A stretch of DNA of 64,000 nucleotides from Mycolicibacterium phocaicum (GCF_010731115.1 NZ_AP022616.1:3534001-3598000); one strand, 5' to 3'. Shown: positions 42,358 through 51,952, counted from the first letter of the stretch. Notes: generated from the letters alone by a model not told the origin. Numbers and translations: made by a program.

Positions 42358-43489
42358 CAGGGGCGTCCGCCCCCTGCGAGACGGTCGCGGCGGCGACCGA
42401 GCCCGCTTCGGCGAGTAGCTCGGCTTGCTCGGCGTCCGGGTCCTTGGCGACCAGCACGCGGATTGCGCTGTTCAGGAAAGCGACGATGGGCACCGCGATC
42501 AGCGCGCCGATGACACCGGCCATGACACCGCCACCGGCGATGGCCAGCACGACGGCGAGCGGGTGGACGGACACCGCGCGGCCCATCACGATCGGCTGCA
42601 GCACGTGGGCTTCCAGCTGCTGCACCGCGATGATGAGGCCGAGCGCGATCAACGCGTAAATCCAGCCCTTGGCGATCAGCGCCACCACCACGGCCACGAA
42701 ACCGGTCAGCACGGCACCGACCAGCGGGACGAACGCGCCGAGGAACACCAGGGACGCCAGCGGAAGCGCCAGCGGCACGCCCATGATGGCCAAGCCGGTG
42801 CCGATGCCGACGGCATCGACGAGCGCCACCACGAACGTCGCCCGCACATACCCGATCAGGGAGCCGAAGCCGGCGCGGCCGGCGTCACGCACCCGCTCGC
42901 GGACCGACGCGGGGACGATCTTGGTGACGAACGCATAGATGTCCCGGCCACCGTGCAGCAGGAAGATCAGCGTGAACAGCACCAGCAGCATCCCGGTGAT
43001 GATCTCGGTCAGTGCGCCGGCGGTGGAGAAGACGCCGCTGGTCAGCTTGGACTGATTGTTCTTCAGGGCGTCGATGGCGCTCTGGCCGACGCTGTTGATC
43101 TGCTCGCTGCTCAGATGCAGGATCGGGCCTTCGGTCAGCCATTTGCGGGCCCCGTCGATGCTCTTGGTGACCTGCTCGACCAAAGCTGGTGCGCCGTCGA
43201 TGAATTGGGAGACGACGAACGTCAGGATGCCGCCCATCACCACGATGGAGCTCAGCAGCACCGCCGCGACGGCCGCGCCGCGGGGTAGCCCGCGCGCGGT
43301 CAACAGGTCCACGGCAGGCAACAGGAACGCCGCCGCCAGCGTCGCCAGCAGCACCGGCACCACGATGACCTCGAGCTTGATGACCACCCACAGCAGGGCG
43401 AGCACCGCACCGAAGATGACCAGTAACCGCCAGGACCAGGCCGCAGCCTTACGTACCACGGGATCGACCGCTTCGTGGGCGTGTGACAT
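42317..43489 (-). CDS. AI-2E/PerM family transporter, Rv0205 family
   Basis: 390 residues from the ATG at 43489 ([10 protein letters not shown]); the upstream open frame shadows the divergent gene. There are seven to eight hydrophobic segments. The family block [20 protein letters not shown] and the C-terminal [20 protein letters not shown] are typical of AI-2E-type permeases. The name reflects family history; the substrate in mycobacteria is unknown. By order it is the Rv0205 homologue next to mmpL3. Convergent overlap with mmpL3: 41 bp. Confidence 0.88.
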   Translation of the reverse strand: MSHAHEAVDPVVRKAAAWSWRLLVIFGAVLALLWVVIKLEVIVVPVLLATLAAAFLLPAVDLLTARGLPRGAAVAAVLLSSIVVMGGILTFVVSQFIDGAPALVEQVTKSIDGARKWLTEGPILHLSSEQINSVGQSAIDALKNNQSKLTSGVFSTAGALTEIITGMLLVLFTLIFLLHGGRDIYAFVTKIVPASVRERVRDAGRAGFGSLIGYVRATFVVALVDAVGIGTGLAIMGVPLALPLASLVFLGAFVPLVGAVLTGFVAVVVALIAKGWIYALIALGLIIAVQQLEAHVLQPIVMGRAVSVHPLAVVLAIAGGGVMAGVIGALIAVPIVAFLNSAIRVLVAKDPDAEQAELLAEAGSVAAATVSQGADAPATDGPPGAADPQR

Positions 43490-43574
43490 GGGCGCCAGCG
43501 TAGCGCCGTGACGACGTTGCACGATGCGGCCGCGCTCGGCACGCCGGGCGCGACACGCCGGATACGCTAAGCGC

Positions 43575-44732
43575 GTGTCGAACGAGGCTGCGCCAGGACC
43601 GATGACGGCCCGCCGTCGCGGCCTCTGGATGGCGTGCCGTCGTGGCGATGCCCGGCCGGCTCGGACGCGCGGCAAGTACTGGTGGCTGCGCTGGGTTCTC
43701 ATCGGCGTCGCCGTCGCCGTGCTGACCGTCGAGGTCGTGATGGTCTGGGAGCAGCTGGCCAAGGCCTGGCGCAGCCTGCTGTCGGCGACGTGGTGGTGGG
43801 TGGCCGCCGCGGCCGTCGCGGCCCTGGCCTCGATGCACAGCTTCGCGCAGATCCAGCGCACCCTGCTGCGGTCCGCCGGGGTCCAGGTCAAGCAGTGGCG
43901 ATCCGAGGCCGCCTTCTATGCCGGCAATGCACTGTCCACCACGCTGCCGGGCGGTCCGGTGCTCTCGGCCACTTTCGTCTACCGCCAGCAGCGGCTGTGG
44001 GGCGCGTCGCCGCTGGTCGCGTCGTGGCAGCTGGTGATGTCCGGGGCGCTGCAGGTGGTCGGGCTGGCCCTGCTGGGTCTGGGTGGCGCGTTCCTGCTCG
44101 GCGCGAGCAGGAACCCCCTGTCGCTGATCTTCACGATCGGCGGCTTCGTGGCGCTGCTGCTGCTCGCCCAGGCCGTCGCCGCCAATCCGCAGCAGATCGA
44201 CGGCATCGGCGTGCGGCTGCTGTCGTGGGTCAACTCGCTGCGCGGTAAGCCCGCCGACACCGGGCTGGACGGCTGGCGCCGCACCCTGAGCCAGCTGGAG
44301 TCGGTGAGCCTGAGCCGCCGGACCTTGACCGTGGCGTTCAGCTGGTCGCTGTTCAACTGGATCGCCGATGTCGCATGCCTGGCCTGCGCCGCGTACGCCA
44401 CCGGCGGGCATCCCTCGCTGGCCGGGCTGACGGTCGCCTACGCCGCGGCCCGCGCGGTCGGGGCGATTCCCCTGATGCCCGGCGGACTGCTCGTGGTCGA
44501 GGCGGTGCTGGTGCCCGGTCTGGTCTCCAGCGGGATGACGCTGGCGGGGGCCATCTCGACGATGCTGATCTATCGGCTGGTCAGCTGGATCTTCATCTCG
44601 GCCATCGGCTGGGTGGTGTTCTTCTTCCTGTTCCGCACGGAGAAGGACATCGACCCGGATGCGCCCGATCCGGCTGGCAGTCCTGGCACCGCACCCGGGC
44701 CGCGGCCCGACAGCCCCGAGGACTCGCCATGA
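43575..44732 (+). CDS. UPF0104/LPG-synthase-like membrane protein, Rv0204c family
   Basis: About 385 residues from the GTG at 43575. TACGCTA about 6 bp upstream suggests a leaderless transcript. There are eight or so transmembrane segments. The family signature is [20 protein letters not shown] near residue 300. The fold is shared with flippase/synthase proteins that handle lysyl-phosphatidylglycerol; no C-terminal synthetase domain is present, so a lipid transport role is an inference. A charged, Pro-rich tail follows the last helix. The stop overlaps the ATG of the M23 gene (ATGA). Confidence 0.82.
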   Translation: MSNEAAPGPMTARRRGLWMACRRGDARPARTRGKYWWLRWVLIGVAVAVLTVEVVMVWEQLAKAWRSLLSATWWWVAAAAVAALASMHSFAQIQRTLLRSAGVQVKQWRSEAAFYAGNALSTTLPGGPVLSATFVYRQQRLWGASPLVASWQLVMSGALQVVGLALLGLGGAFLLGASRNPLSLIFTIGGFVALLLLAQAVAANPQQIDGIGVRLLSWVNSLRGKPADTGLDGWRRTLSQLESVSLSRRTLTVAFSWSLFNWIADVACLACAAYATGGHPSLAGLTVAYAAARAVGAIPLMPGGLLVVEAVLVPGLVSSGMTLAGAISTMLIYRLVSWIFISAIGWVVFFFLFRTEKDIDPDAPDPAGSPGTAPGPRPDSPEDSP

Positions 44733-45943
44733 CTCCGGGTAGCCGGCTGGCGGCGGCAGTCCTGCTCACCGTCGCGCTGACCTCCTGTACGTCCGTACCA
44801 CAATCGGGCCGATCTTCCACTCCCTCAACCAGTTCCGCGGATGCCGCCACGCCGATCGTCACGCCCGTCCTGGTCGACGTCGTGGCCGAACCCGTCCCGA
44901 TGCCGGCCACCGACGGTCGGGTCCATCTCGCGTACGAGCTGCTGCTCACCAACACCTCACCCGAACCCGTGACGGTGGATTCGGTCGCGGTCATGGGACC
45001 CGTCGGGCCACTGCTGCAGCTGTCCGGCGCCGGCCTCGGCTACTGGACGCGGACCATGGGCACCCGGGTCAGCACCAACGACCTGGCGCCGGGACAGCGT
45101 TCCGTCGTGTGGCTCGACGTCAAACTGGACGCGGGAAGTGCGGTGCCGCAGCAGCTTTCCCACCGCGTGGTGGTCAAGGTCCCTAAACCCATGCCACCGC
45201 TCGTGCCGCCGGTGGTGACGGAGAACGTCGCACCCGTGCCGGTGTCCGACCACAAGCCCGTCGTACTCGACCCACCGCTGCGCGGCTCCGGCTGGCTCGA
45301 CGCCAACGGCTGCTGCGACATGACGCCGCACCGGATGGCCCTCAACCCGATCGACGGAAAGCTCTGGGCCGCAGAGCGATTCGCCATCGACTACGAGCAG
45401 CTCCGGGCCGACGGACAGCTGTTCGGCGGGGACCGCGCGAAGACCGACAGCTACCTCTACTTCGGCTCCGACGTACACGCCGTCGCGGACGGCCCCGTGG
45501 TCGCGGTCCTCGACGGACTGCCCGAGCAGGTGCCCGGCGTCGACCCGACTGGCCTGACGCTGGCGCAGTACGGCGGCAACCACGTCGTCCAGGACCTCGG
45601 GAACGGGAACTTCGCGTTCTACGCGCACCTGAAGACCGGCAGTGTCAAGGTCAAGCCCGGTGACCGGCTGACTGCCGGGCAGGTGCTGGGCAACGTCGGC
45701 AACACCGGCAATTCCAGTGCGCCGCATCTACATTTCCACGTGATGAGCACGCCCGATCCGCTGCGCGCCGACGGCCTGCCCTTCGTCTTCCGCTCGTTCC
45801 GGCTCACCGACCGACTGGCCGACATGGCCGCCGTCGACGCGGTGGAGGCCGGCGGTCCCGCGCGGCCGGTCCCCGGCTTCACCGTCCGGGCCGAAACCAA
45901 TGTCAGCCCACTGAATCTGGACGTGATGACCTATGACAACTGA
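44729..45943 (+). CDS. M23 (LytM-type) metallopeptidase lipoprotein
   Basis: 404 residues. The lipobox LTSC gives a lipidated cysteine at residue 20. Residues 60-160 form a beta-rich accessory domain. The C-terminal LytM domain shows HRMALNPIDGKLWAAERFAI, DYEQ, YAHLKTGSVKVKPGDRLTAG and HLHFH, which supply the zinc ligands and catalytic histidine of the M23 family. It would cleave peptidoglycan cross-bridges at the cell surface or serve as a binding factor. It is coupled at both ends to its neighbours by short overlaps, so it belongs to a three-gene operon. Confidence 0.86.
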   Translation: MTPGSRLAAAVLLTVALTSCTSVPQSGRSSTPSTSSADAATPIVTPVLVDVVAEPVPMPATDGRVHLAYELLLTNTSPEPVTVDSVAVMGPVGPLLQLSGAGLGYWTRTMGTRVSTNDLAPGQRSVVWLDVKLDAGSAVPQQLSHRVVVKVPKPMPPLVPPVVTENVAPVPVSDHKPVVLDPPLRGSGWLDANGCCDMTPHRMALNPIDGKLWAAERFAIDYEQLRADGQLFGGDRAKTDSYLYFGSDVHAVADGPVVAVLDGLPEQVPGVDPTGLTLAQYGGNHVVQDLGNGNFAFYAHLKTGSVKVKPGDRLTAGQVLGNVGNTGNSSAPHLHFHVMSTPDPLRADGLPFVFRSFRLTDRLADMAAVDAVEAGGPARPVPGFTVRAETNVSPLNLDVMTYDN

Positions 45944-46304
45944 GCCGACCACCGGAAACCGCAGCGCCGCACTGGCTTTCGTCACCGACGTGGTGTTGGT
46001 GGTGATCTTCTGCGCCATCGGCCGGCGCAGTCACGCCGAGGGCATCACCCTGGCCGGCGTGGCGCACACGAGCTGGCCGTTCCTGACCGGAACCGTGGCG
46101 GGCTGGGCGCTGTCGCGGGGCTGGCACCGCCCGACGGCGCTGAACCCGACCGGGTTGGTGGTGTGGATCAGCACCGTCGTCATCGGCATGCTGCTACGCA
46201 AGGCCTCAGCCCAGGGCGTCGCGGTGAGTTTCGTGATCGTCGCCTCGACCGTCACGGCCGTCTTCCTGCTCGGCTGGCGCGGCCTGGCTCGACTCCGCAA
46301 GTGA
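45933..46304 (+). CDS. DUF3054 membrane protein
   Basis: 123 residues with four hydrophobic segments, a standard DUF3054 protein: ALAFVTDVVLVVIFCAIGRR at the start, AHTSWPFLTGTVAGWALSRG in the middle, LVVWISTVVIGMLLRK near the end. No function is known for the family. Its ATG lies 11 bp inside the M23 gene, so it is translated with it. Its TGA touches the 49-bp palindrome that follows. Confidence 0.85.
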   Translation: MTTEPTTGNRSAALAFVTDVVLVVIFCAIGRRSHAEGITLAGVAHTSWPFLTGTVAGWALSRGWHRPTALNPTGLVVWISTVVIGMLLRKASAQGVAVSFVIVASTVTAVFLLGWRGLARLRK

Positions 46305-46351
46305 TTTGTGCACGAAAATCCGCGCTAGCCGCGGATTTTCGTGCACAAATC
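46303..46351. repeat. 49-bp dispersed palindrome, copy B (probable bidirectional terminator)
   Basis: The 22-bp arms pair perfectly: the left begins GATTTGTGCACGAAAATCC, the right is its exact inverse, and the loop is CTAGC. It lies between the convergent ends of the DUF3054 gene and the haem-binding protein gene. It belongs to the same family as 26842 and 62345. Confidence 0.9.
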
Positions 46352-46356
46352 CCTGA

Positions 46357-46728
46357 CTAGCGGGCGGCTGGGCCGGGCAGGCCGCAGCGGTCGCGGATGT
46401 CCTTGAGCGGCTGCCGGATGCCCTGCAGCTCCGCCTTGGTCTGCGGGTTGGCGATCAGGTACTGCTTGACCTTGGCGTGCGCCTGGTCCTTCGACAGACC
46501 CCGCAGACTGGTGAAGAAGTCGTTCACGTCCGGGTGGGTGAACAGGTAGGCAGAGGTCGATGCCTCGACACCGGACTTGACACCGGCGATGTCCGCAGCG
46601 GAGCAGTTGGGCGGCAGGTCGTCGGCGAGGGCCGACGGGACGGCACCGAACAACATGCTGCCGGCGACTGCGCCGGCGCCGATGAAACCGGCAACAACGC
46701 GTCGCTTGGCCGGAGCGGTGAGCATCAT
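46357..46728 (-). CDS. Haem-binding (hemophore-like) secreted protein, Rv0203 family
   Basis: 123 residues. The signal peptide runs to about residue 35 (VVAGFIGAGAVAGSML, cleavage after ALA-D). The mature domain of about 88 residues is a small helical MHB-type domain with two cysteines, PPNCSAADI and RDRCGLPG, and the motif YLFTHPDVNDFFTSLRG. Rv0203, at this place between mmpL3 and mmpL11, is a secreted haem carrier. Haem binding is inferred from family and position. It ends beside the palindrome. Confidence 0.85.
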   Translation of the reverse strand: MMLTAPAKRRVVAGFIGAGAVAGSMLFGAVPSALADDLPPNCSAADIAGVKSGVEASTSAYLFTHPDVNDFFTSLRGLSKDQAHAKVKQYLIANPQTKAELQGIRQPLKDIRDRCGLPGPAAR

Positions 46729-46823
46729 GTGGTCAAACCCCTTCGTCGAGAGTTCCGGTAGCGGAACCCCGACGGGGCTACCGGCCCCTCAAAGATAAGC
46801 AGAAGAGCCGGATAACCGCCTGT

Positions 46824-47378
46824 CTAGCGCCCGGCGGGTTGCGCCGCCGACACGGCCTGGGCCGCCGGAATGGACCCCGTCGCCGTCGTCACGCCGGGCA
46901 GGGTGGGCGTGAACGGCACGGCGCCGGGCACGCTCGGCACGGCGGGCATCGCGGGCAGCGTGGCCGGCAGTCCGCCGCCCTGCTGCGCCGACTGCATCAG
47001 GCCCATCAGCTGCGGCAGCGTCAACGGCAGCTTGCACTGCGACGACAGCGTCACCAGCGGCGCCTGCAGGTTCTGCAGCGCGGCGCCCTCCTGCGGGTTG
47101 GCATCGAAGTAGGTCTTCAGCGCTGCCAGCGACTGCGGGCCGGGCTGCTGCTGCGAGATGTTGGTCAGCGTCTGGTTCGCGGTGGGGTGCGCGTCCAGGT
47201 AGGTGCCCGTCGACGTGGCGACCATGCCGATGGTCTTGGCGACCTGGCTGGCCGCACACGGATCCTGGCCCGCACCGGCCGACGGAGCGCCGAACGACGT
47301 CACCATCACACCGCCGAGTGCAGTTACAGCGAACGCCCCGGCGAGTCCGCGGCGAACCGCGACACTGGTCGTCTTCAT
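46824..47378 (-). CDS. Second hemophore-like secreted protein with Pro-rich tail
   Basis: 184 residues from the ATG at 47378, with AGGAGATTTGCC upstream. Signal peptide to about residue 36 (AFAVTALGGVMVTSFG). The MHB-type domain (37-117) has DPCAASQVAKTIGMVATSTG, YLDAHPTANQTLTNIS and SSQCKLPLTL, so the two-cysteine plan is the same as in the neighbour. A 65-residue Gly/Pro/Ala-rich tail is added. It lies 95 bp upstream of the first hemophore-like gene in the same direction. It may bind haem or assist transfer to MmpL3/MmpL11. Confidence 0.8.
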   Translation of the reverse strand: MKTTSVAVRRGLAGAFAVTALGGVMVTSFGAPSAGAGQDPCAASQVAKTIGMVATSTGTYLDAHPTANQTLTNISQQQPGPQSLAALKTYFDANPQEGAALQNLQAPLVTLSSQCKLPLTLPQLMGLMQSAQQGGGLPATLPAMPAVPSVPGAVPFTPTLPGVTTATGSIPAAQAVSAAQPAGR

Positions 47379-47789
47379 GGCAAATCTCCTCACCGGTTTA
47401 CGGGCCAACGACGGCCGTGTAAACACTCGGCAAACACTGTTTTCCCGGGGTGGCGCCGATGGCTGCGCCGGCCGCATCCGGGATTCGGCTCCTGCCATCT
47501 TGCCATCGCGGCGCGGCCGGTGACCAATCCACACAGCAAACATCCAGGTCACCGCGGGATTCACCCTCGGCGCCGCAGCCCTCCGACGGCCTCCGACGAC
47601 GTTGCCGGCCGGGCGCGGAGTTGGCCCGGTTGCAGTTGCATCAAGGTTCCCACCTGGCGCCGCAACGGCGCTCGCGAGCCGGTCACCCTACCCCATACTG
47701 GGGTAGGGTCGGCCGCACGAAACGCCGATCAAAAGACTCCGGTGGCAACCGGGACGACCGCAGGAAGAGGGTTCGCCATCCAGCAGTTG
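47379..47789. other. Intergenic region between the hemophore-like gene and mmpL11
   Basis: About 410 bp without a supported gene; the open frame that continues upstream of mmpL11 has no start signal and shadows the hemophore gene. It contains AAACACT twice (near 47420) and the 25-bp palindrome at 47685. Promoters for both divergent genes should lie here. Confidence 0.55.
47685..47709. promoter_or_regulatory. CsoR-family-like palindrome upstream of mmpL11
   Basis: ACCCTACCCCA and TGGGGTAGGGT are 11-bp perfect inverted arms separated by TAC. The core TACCCC-N5-GGGGTA resembles operators of copper-sensing CsoR-type repressors. The spacing is two bases longer than the RicR box at 60581. It lies 80 bp upstream of mmpL11. 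Confidence 0.55.
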
Positions 47790-50708
47790 ATGATGCGGCT
47801 GAGCGGTCTGCTCCGGCGTTGGCGCTGGGCGGTTTTCGCCACCTGGCTGCTCCTCATGGTGCCGTCTCTGTATCTCGCTGCGACGCAGTCCAGCAACCTC
47901 AGCGGCGGCGGGTTCGACGTCGCCGGCTCCCAGTCCCTGCACGTCCAGTACGAGCTCGAGGACCACTTCCCCGACGAGGGCGCCTCACCGCTGGCCCTGG
48001 TCGCCGCCCCGAACGCCAACGCGTCGCAGGAAGACATGACCGCCGCCGTCGACGAGCTCAAACGCATCGCGGCGGGCGTCTCCAACGTCAAGGTCGTCCC
48101 CGACCCTACGCAGGCCGAGCCGCAGGCCGGCAAACCCTACGTCGTCACGTTGCGCCTCGACTTCAACAACAGTGGCGCCGTCGACATCGCCAAGAAGCTG
48201 CGTAAAGCAGTCGGCATCGAGGGCGGCAAGCCCGGTCAGACCGCCGACGGCAAGGTCCGGCTCTACGTCATCGGGCAGGGCGCGCTCGGCGCCGCTGCCA
48301 GCGAGACCACCAAGCACGACGTCGCCGAGGCCGAGAAGTGGAACCTGCCGATCGTGCTGATCGTGCTGCTGGCGGTGTTCGGCTCCCTCGCGGCCGCGGC
48401 CATGCCGATGCTGCTCGGCGCCTGCACGGTGATCGTGACGATGGGGGTGGTCTACCTCCTGTCCATCTGGGTCACCATGAGCGTCTTCGTGACCACGACG
48501 CTGTCGATGTTCGGCATCGCGCTGGCCGTCGACTATTCGCTGTTCATCCTCATGAGATTCCGCGAGGAGCTGCGGGCCGGCCGTGACCCGGAGCAGGCCG
48601 TCGACGCGTCGATGGCGACGTCCGGTCTGGCGGTGCTGCTGTCCGGGCTGACGGTCATCGCGTCGATCACCGGCATCTACCTGATCGGCACGCCGGTGCT
48701 GTCGTCGATGGCCACCGGCGCCATCCTGGCCGTCGCCGTCGCGGTGCTGACGTCGACCACCCTGATCCCGGCCGTGCTCGCCACGTTCGGCAAGCGGGTC
48801 GCCAAACGCTCGTCGTGGCTGCACGTGTCGCGCCGCCCGGACGCCACGCAGTCGCGGTTCTGGACCCAGTGGACCGAGCGGACCATGCGGTGCCCATGGC
48901 TGTCGGCGCTACTGGCCACCGTGTTCCTGGTTGCCCTGGCCGCACCGTCGTTCGGCATGCAACTGGGCAACAGCATGCTGCGCCAGTTCGAGCCGTCCCA
49001 CGAAATCCGCAGCGGCGTGGCCGCGGCGGCGGAAGCGCTGGGCCCCGGCGCGCTCGGCCCGATCCGGGTCCTGGCGACGTTCCCCGACGCGACGGCGTCC
49101 GACCCGCAGAACACCGCGACGCTCGACGCCCTGCACCAGACCATGACGCAGGCGCCGGACGTCGCCCAGGTGTCACCGCCGGTGTTCAGCAACGACAACC
49201 GCAGCGCCCTGTTCTCGGTGGTGCTCTCGGTGGACCCCGAAGACCTCGTCGCGCGGGACTCCATCACCTGGCTGCGAGAACACCTGCCGGGGGTCGCCGG
49301 CCCGAACGTCGCCATCGCCGTCGGTGGACCGACGGCGCTGATCATGGACTTCGACCACCGCGTCGCGAACACCGAGATCCTGGTGTTCGCCTTCGTGTCG
49401 CTCATCGCGTTCGTGATGCTGCTGATCTCGATCCGCTCGATCGTGCTGGCGCTCAAGGGCGTCCTCATGACGGTGCTGTCGGTGGCCGCGGCCTACGGCA
49501 GCCTGGTGATCGTCTTCGAATGGGGCTGGTTCAAGGCGCTCGGGTTCAAGCCACTGGAATCGCTGGACACCACCATCCCGCCGCTGGTGCTGGCGATGAC
49601 GTTCGGCTTGTCCATGGACTACGAGATCTTCCTGCTGACACGCATCCGGGAACGCTTCCTGCAGACCGGCAACACCCGCGACGCCGTCGCGTACGGCGTC
49701 AGCACCAGTGCCCGCACCATCACCAGTGCCGCGCTCATCATGATCGCCGTCTTCATCGGATTCGCGTTCGCCGGTATGCCGCTGGTGGCCCAGATGGGCG
49801 TGGCCTGCGCCGTGGCCATCGCGGTCGACGCGACGGTGGTCCGCCTGGTCCTGGTGCCGGCGCTGATGGCGATGTTCGACCAGTGGAACTGGTGGCTGCC
49901 CAAGTGGCTGGACCGCCTGCTGCCGTCGGTGGATTTCGACAAGCCGTTGCCCACCACCGATACCGGCAGCCTCGTCATCATCCCCGACGACATCTCCGCG
50001 CTGGGCCCGTCCGGCGCGGAGCTGCGCAGCGTCGTGAAGTCCGCCGCCAAGCTGAAAAGCCTTGCCGAACAGACTGTTACGGTCGCCGATCCGCTGGCGT
50101 TCAGCGGCTGCGAGCCGGGCGAGCAGCAGTACGTGCCCCGCGCCGTGCCCCGCCGGATCGCGGCGGCGCCCCCGCGCAAGGACCGGTCCCGCACCGGGCT
50201 GGCGTTGCTGCGCCGGCGTGCCCACGGCCTGTCCCGGTCCGCGTCGGACAACCCGGACGTGCACCCCGTCACCATGTGGGGCGGCCGGCTGTCGGTCGCG
50301 CTCGACGCGCTGTCGCTCAGCGACACCGACGGCCCCGCCATCGAGCGTCGCAGCCCCGTGGAGACGACGACGGTGCTGCTGCCCACGGGCGACCGGCTCG
50401 AAATCCCGACGGGCGCCGAGACGCTGCGGCTCAAGGGCTACCTGATCATGTCCCGCAACAGCGTTCAGGACTACACCGACTTCGTCGATCTGGTGTCGTG
50501 CATGGACATCCGGACCGCAGCCGCGGTTCTTGCCGGAATTGACGGGTATTACTGTGGAGAACGGTCGAAGAACCAGTGGGTGGCCACCCAGTTGGTCCGC
50601 AGGTTGGCCGACCCGCACCCGTTCGACGACCACGAATCGGCAGATTGGCCCGACGTCAAACAGCGTTGTCTGGCGGTGGCAGTGGCCATGTTGGAGGAGG
50701 CGAGGTGA
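47790..50708 (+). CDS. mmpL11: MmpL11 lipid transporter
   Basis: 972 residues from the ATG at 47790 (MMRLSGLLRRWRW), the start that matches M. tuberculosis MmpL11 (966 aa). The RND proton-relay pairs are in FGIALAVDYSLFILMRFREE and FGLSMDYEIFLLTRIRE. The C-terminal soluble part has the MmpL11-typical blocks VETTTVLLPTGDRLEIPTGA and GYLIMSRNSVQDY. It exports monomeromycolyl diacylglycerol and mycolate wax ester and has been linked to haem uptake with Rv0203. Its stop overlaps the GTG of the next gene. Confidence 0.95.
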   Translation: MMRLSGLLRRWRWAVFATWLLLMVPSLYLAATQSSNLSGGGFDVAGSQSLHVQYELEDHFPDEGASPLALVAAPNANASQEDMTAAVDELKRIAAGVSNVKVVPDPTQAEPQAGKPYVVTLRLDFNNSGAVDIAKKLRKAVGIEGGKPGQTADGKVRLYVIGQGALGAAASETTKHDVAEAEKWNLPIVLIVLLAVFGSLAAAAMPMLLGACTVIVTMGVVYLLSIWVTMSVFVTTTLSMFGIALAVDYSLFILMRFREELRAGRDPEQAVDASMATSGLAVLLSGLTVIASITGIYLIGTPVLSSMATGAILAVAVAVLTSTTLIPAVLATFGKRVAKRSSWLHVSRRPDATQSRFWTQWTERTMRCPWLSALLATVFLVALAAPSFGMQLGNSMLRQFEPSHEIRSGVAAAAEALGPGALGPIRVLATFPDATASDPQNTATLDALHQTMTQAPDVAQVSPPVFSNDNRSALFSVVLSVDPEDLVARDSITWLREHLPGVAGPNVAIAVGGPTALIMDFDHRVANTEILVFAFVSLIAFVMLLISIRSIVLALKGVLMTVLSVAAAYGSLVIVFEWGWFKALGFKPLESLDTTIPPLVLAMTFGLSMDYEIFLLTRIRERFLQTGNTRDAVAYGVSTSARTITSAALIMIAVFIGFAFAGMPLVAQMGVACAVAIAVDATVVRLVLVPALMAMFDQWNWWLPKWLDRLLPSVDFDKPLPTTDTGSLVIIPDDISALGPSGAELRSVVKSAAKLKSLAEQTVTVADPLAFSGCEPGEQQYVPRAVPRRIAAAPPRKDRSRTGLALLRRRAHGLSRSASDNPDVHPVTMWGGRLSVALDALSLSDTDGPAIERRSPVETTTVLLPTGDRLEIPTGAETLRLKGYLIMSRNSVQDYTDFVDLVSCMDIRTAAAVLAGIDGYYCGERSKNQWVATQLVRRLADPHPFDDHESADWPDVKQRCLAVAVAMLEEAR

Positions 50709-51244
50709 CGTTGACATCCGAAGTGAGGGACACCCCTTCTGGTGCCGACGATCCCGGTGACTCCGCCGCAACCGGCACCAACGGGGCACCCACCGTCGCG
50801 TTCCCGGCGCAGGCCCCCGGCGAGAAGCCCGTCGAGTTCTGGTCGACGTCCGCCATCCGCGCCGCGCTGGAGAACGACGACCTCGCGGTGTGGCAGCGCA
50901 TCGTCGTCGCCATCAAGCGCGACCCCTTCGGCCGCACCGCTCGTCAGGTCGAAGAGATCCTGGCGACCACCAACCCGTACGGCATCTCCAAGGCCTTGGC
51001 CGAGGTGCTGGCCCGTGCCCGCACCCAGCTCGAGGCCAACGAATGCGCCGAGGTCGCGCGCCAGATCCGGCTGCTGATGGAGCGTTCCGGTCTCAGCGAG
51101 ACGGAATTCGCGTCCCGCATCGGTGTTGGCGCACAAGAACTTTCGGCCTACGTCGCGGGCACCACCAGCCCGTCGGCCGCGCTGCTGGTACGCATGCGGC
51201 GGCTCTCGGACCGGTTCGCCCGGATGCGCTCCGCCCGGTCCTGA
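50705..51244 (+). CDS. HTH-domain protein, Rv0201c family
   Basis: 179 residues from the GTG overlapping the mmpL11 stop (GTGA). The first 40 residues are disordered. Residues 45-110 are helical (FWSTSAIRAALENDDLAVWQ). The C-terminal third is a Cro/C1-like helix-turn-helix: RLLMERSGLSETEFASRIGV, then QELSAYVAGTTSPSAALLVR. It is cotranscribed with mmpL11 and may regulate it. It matches Rv0201c by position. Confidence 0.8.
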   Translation: MTLTSEVRDTPSGADDPGDSAATGTNGAPTVAFPAQAPGEKPVEFWSTSAIRAALENDDLAVWQRIVVAIKRDPFGRTARQVEEILATTNPYGISKALAEVLARARTQLEANECAEVARQIRLLMERSGLSETEFASRIGVGAQELSAYVAGTTSPSAALLVRMRRLSDRFARMRSARS

Positions 51245-51262
51245 GCCGGCGCCCGAGCCGTC

Positions 51263-51952
51263 CTACCGCGACGCGATCGGCGTCACGTCCATGACCAGCC
51301 AGCGGCCGTCCTGCTTCGTCAGCGTGACCCGCAGCCCCAACACCGTCGCCTGCGCCGGCTTGTTCGGGGTGTTCTGAGTGGCCCGCATGACCACCGCGAC
51401 ACTGGCGAAATTCGGGCCGATGGTCTCGATACCGGCCGAGATGGTGCTGGCCTGCCCGGCCACCCCACGGCTGGTCAGGTCCTTGGCGACCGCGTTGAAC
51501 TCGTTGCGGTAGGCCTCCGCGCGCTGCGGCGCCATCAGCGACGTGGCCCGGTCGATCGACACGTTCGGCGCGCCGGGGGTGAAGGTCGCCGACGCCTCCG
51601 CGACGCTGCTGGCGATGCCCACGACCGTGGACATGTCGTTCTCGGTGGTGCGGTCGGGCACCGTCCACTTGGTGTAGCCGACGATGGCGGCCGCGACCAC
51701 CGCGACCGCCGTCAGCCCCACGACCGCGAGCCGCAGCCTGGGCGCGTCGTCATCGGTGCCCATGGTGACGCCGTCACGGCGGAACAGCACGAAGTTGACC
51801 ACCGACGCCTGCAACACCAGCAGACCGACGATGGTGCCCACCACGACCCACCACAGCGGCCGCTCCAGGGCCAGCCCGATGTAGACGAGACTCGCCAGCA
51901 CCGCGAGCGGCGCCAGGATGTCGAAGACCAGTACCCGCCACGCGTTCCTCAT
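51263..51952 (-). CDS. Membrane-anchored Mce-associated-like protein, Rv0200 family
   Basis: 229 residues, the same length as Rv0200. Two helices at the N-terminus (VLVFDILAPLAVLASLVYIG and VVVGTIVGLLVLQASVVNFV) are followed by a third (LAVVGLTAVAVVAAAIVGYT). An extracytoplasmic SnoaL/NTF2-like domain ends the protein (TVLGLRVTLTKQDGRWLVMD). The start ATG overlaps the stop of the upstream partner by 4 bp. Function unknown; such proteins often stabilise transport complexes. Confidence 0.82.
   Translation of the reverse strand: MRNAWRVLVFDILAPLAVLASLVYIGLALERPLWWVVVGTIVGLLVLQASVVNFVLFRRDGVTMGTDDDAPRLRLAVVGLTAVAVVAAAIVGYTKWTVPDRTTENDMSTVVGIASSVAEASATFTPGAPNVSIDRATSLMAPQRAEAYRNEFNAVAKDLTSRGVAGQASTISAGIETIGPNFASVAVVMRATQNTPNKPAQATVLGLRVTLTKQDGRWLVMDVTPIASR

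Noticed and set aside
46839-47789. Upstream extension of the mmpL11 open frame by more than 300 codons
   Set aside because: It lies opposite the hemophore-like gene and through its promoter region; the family start is at 47790.
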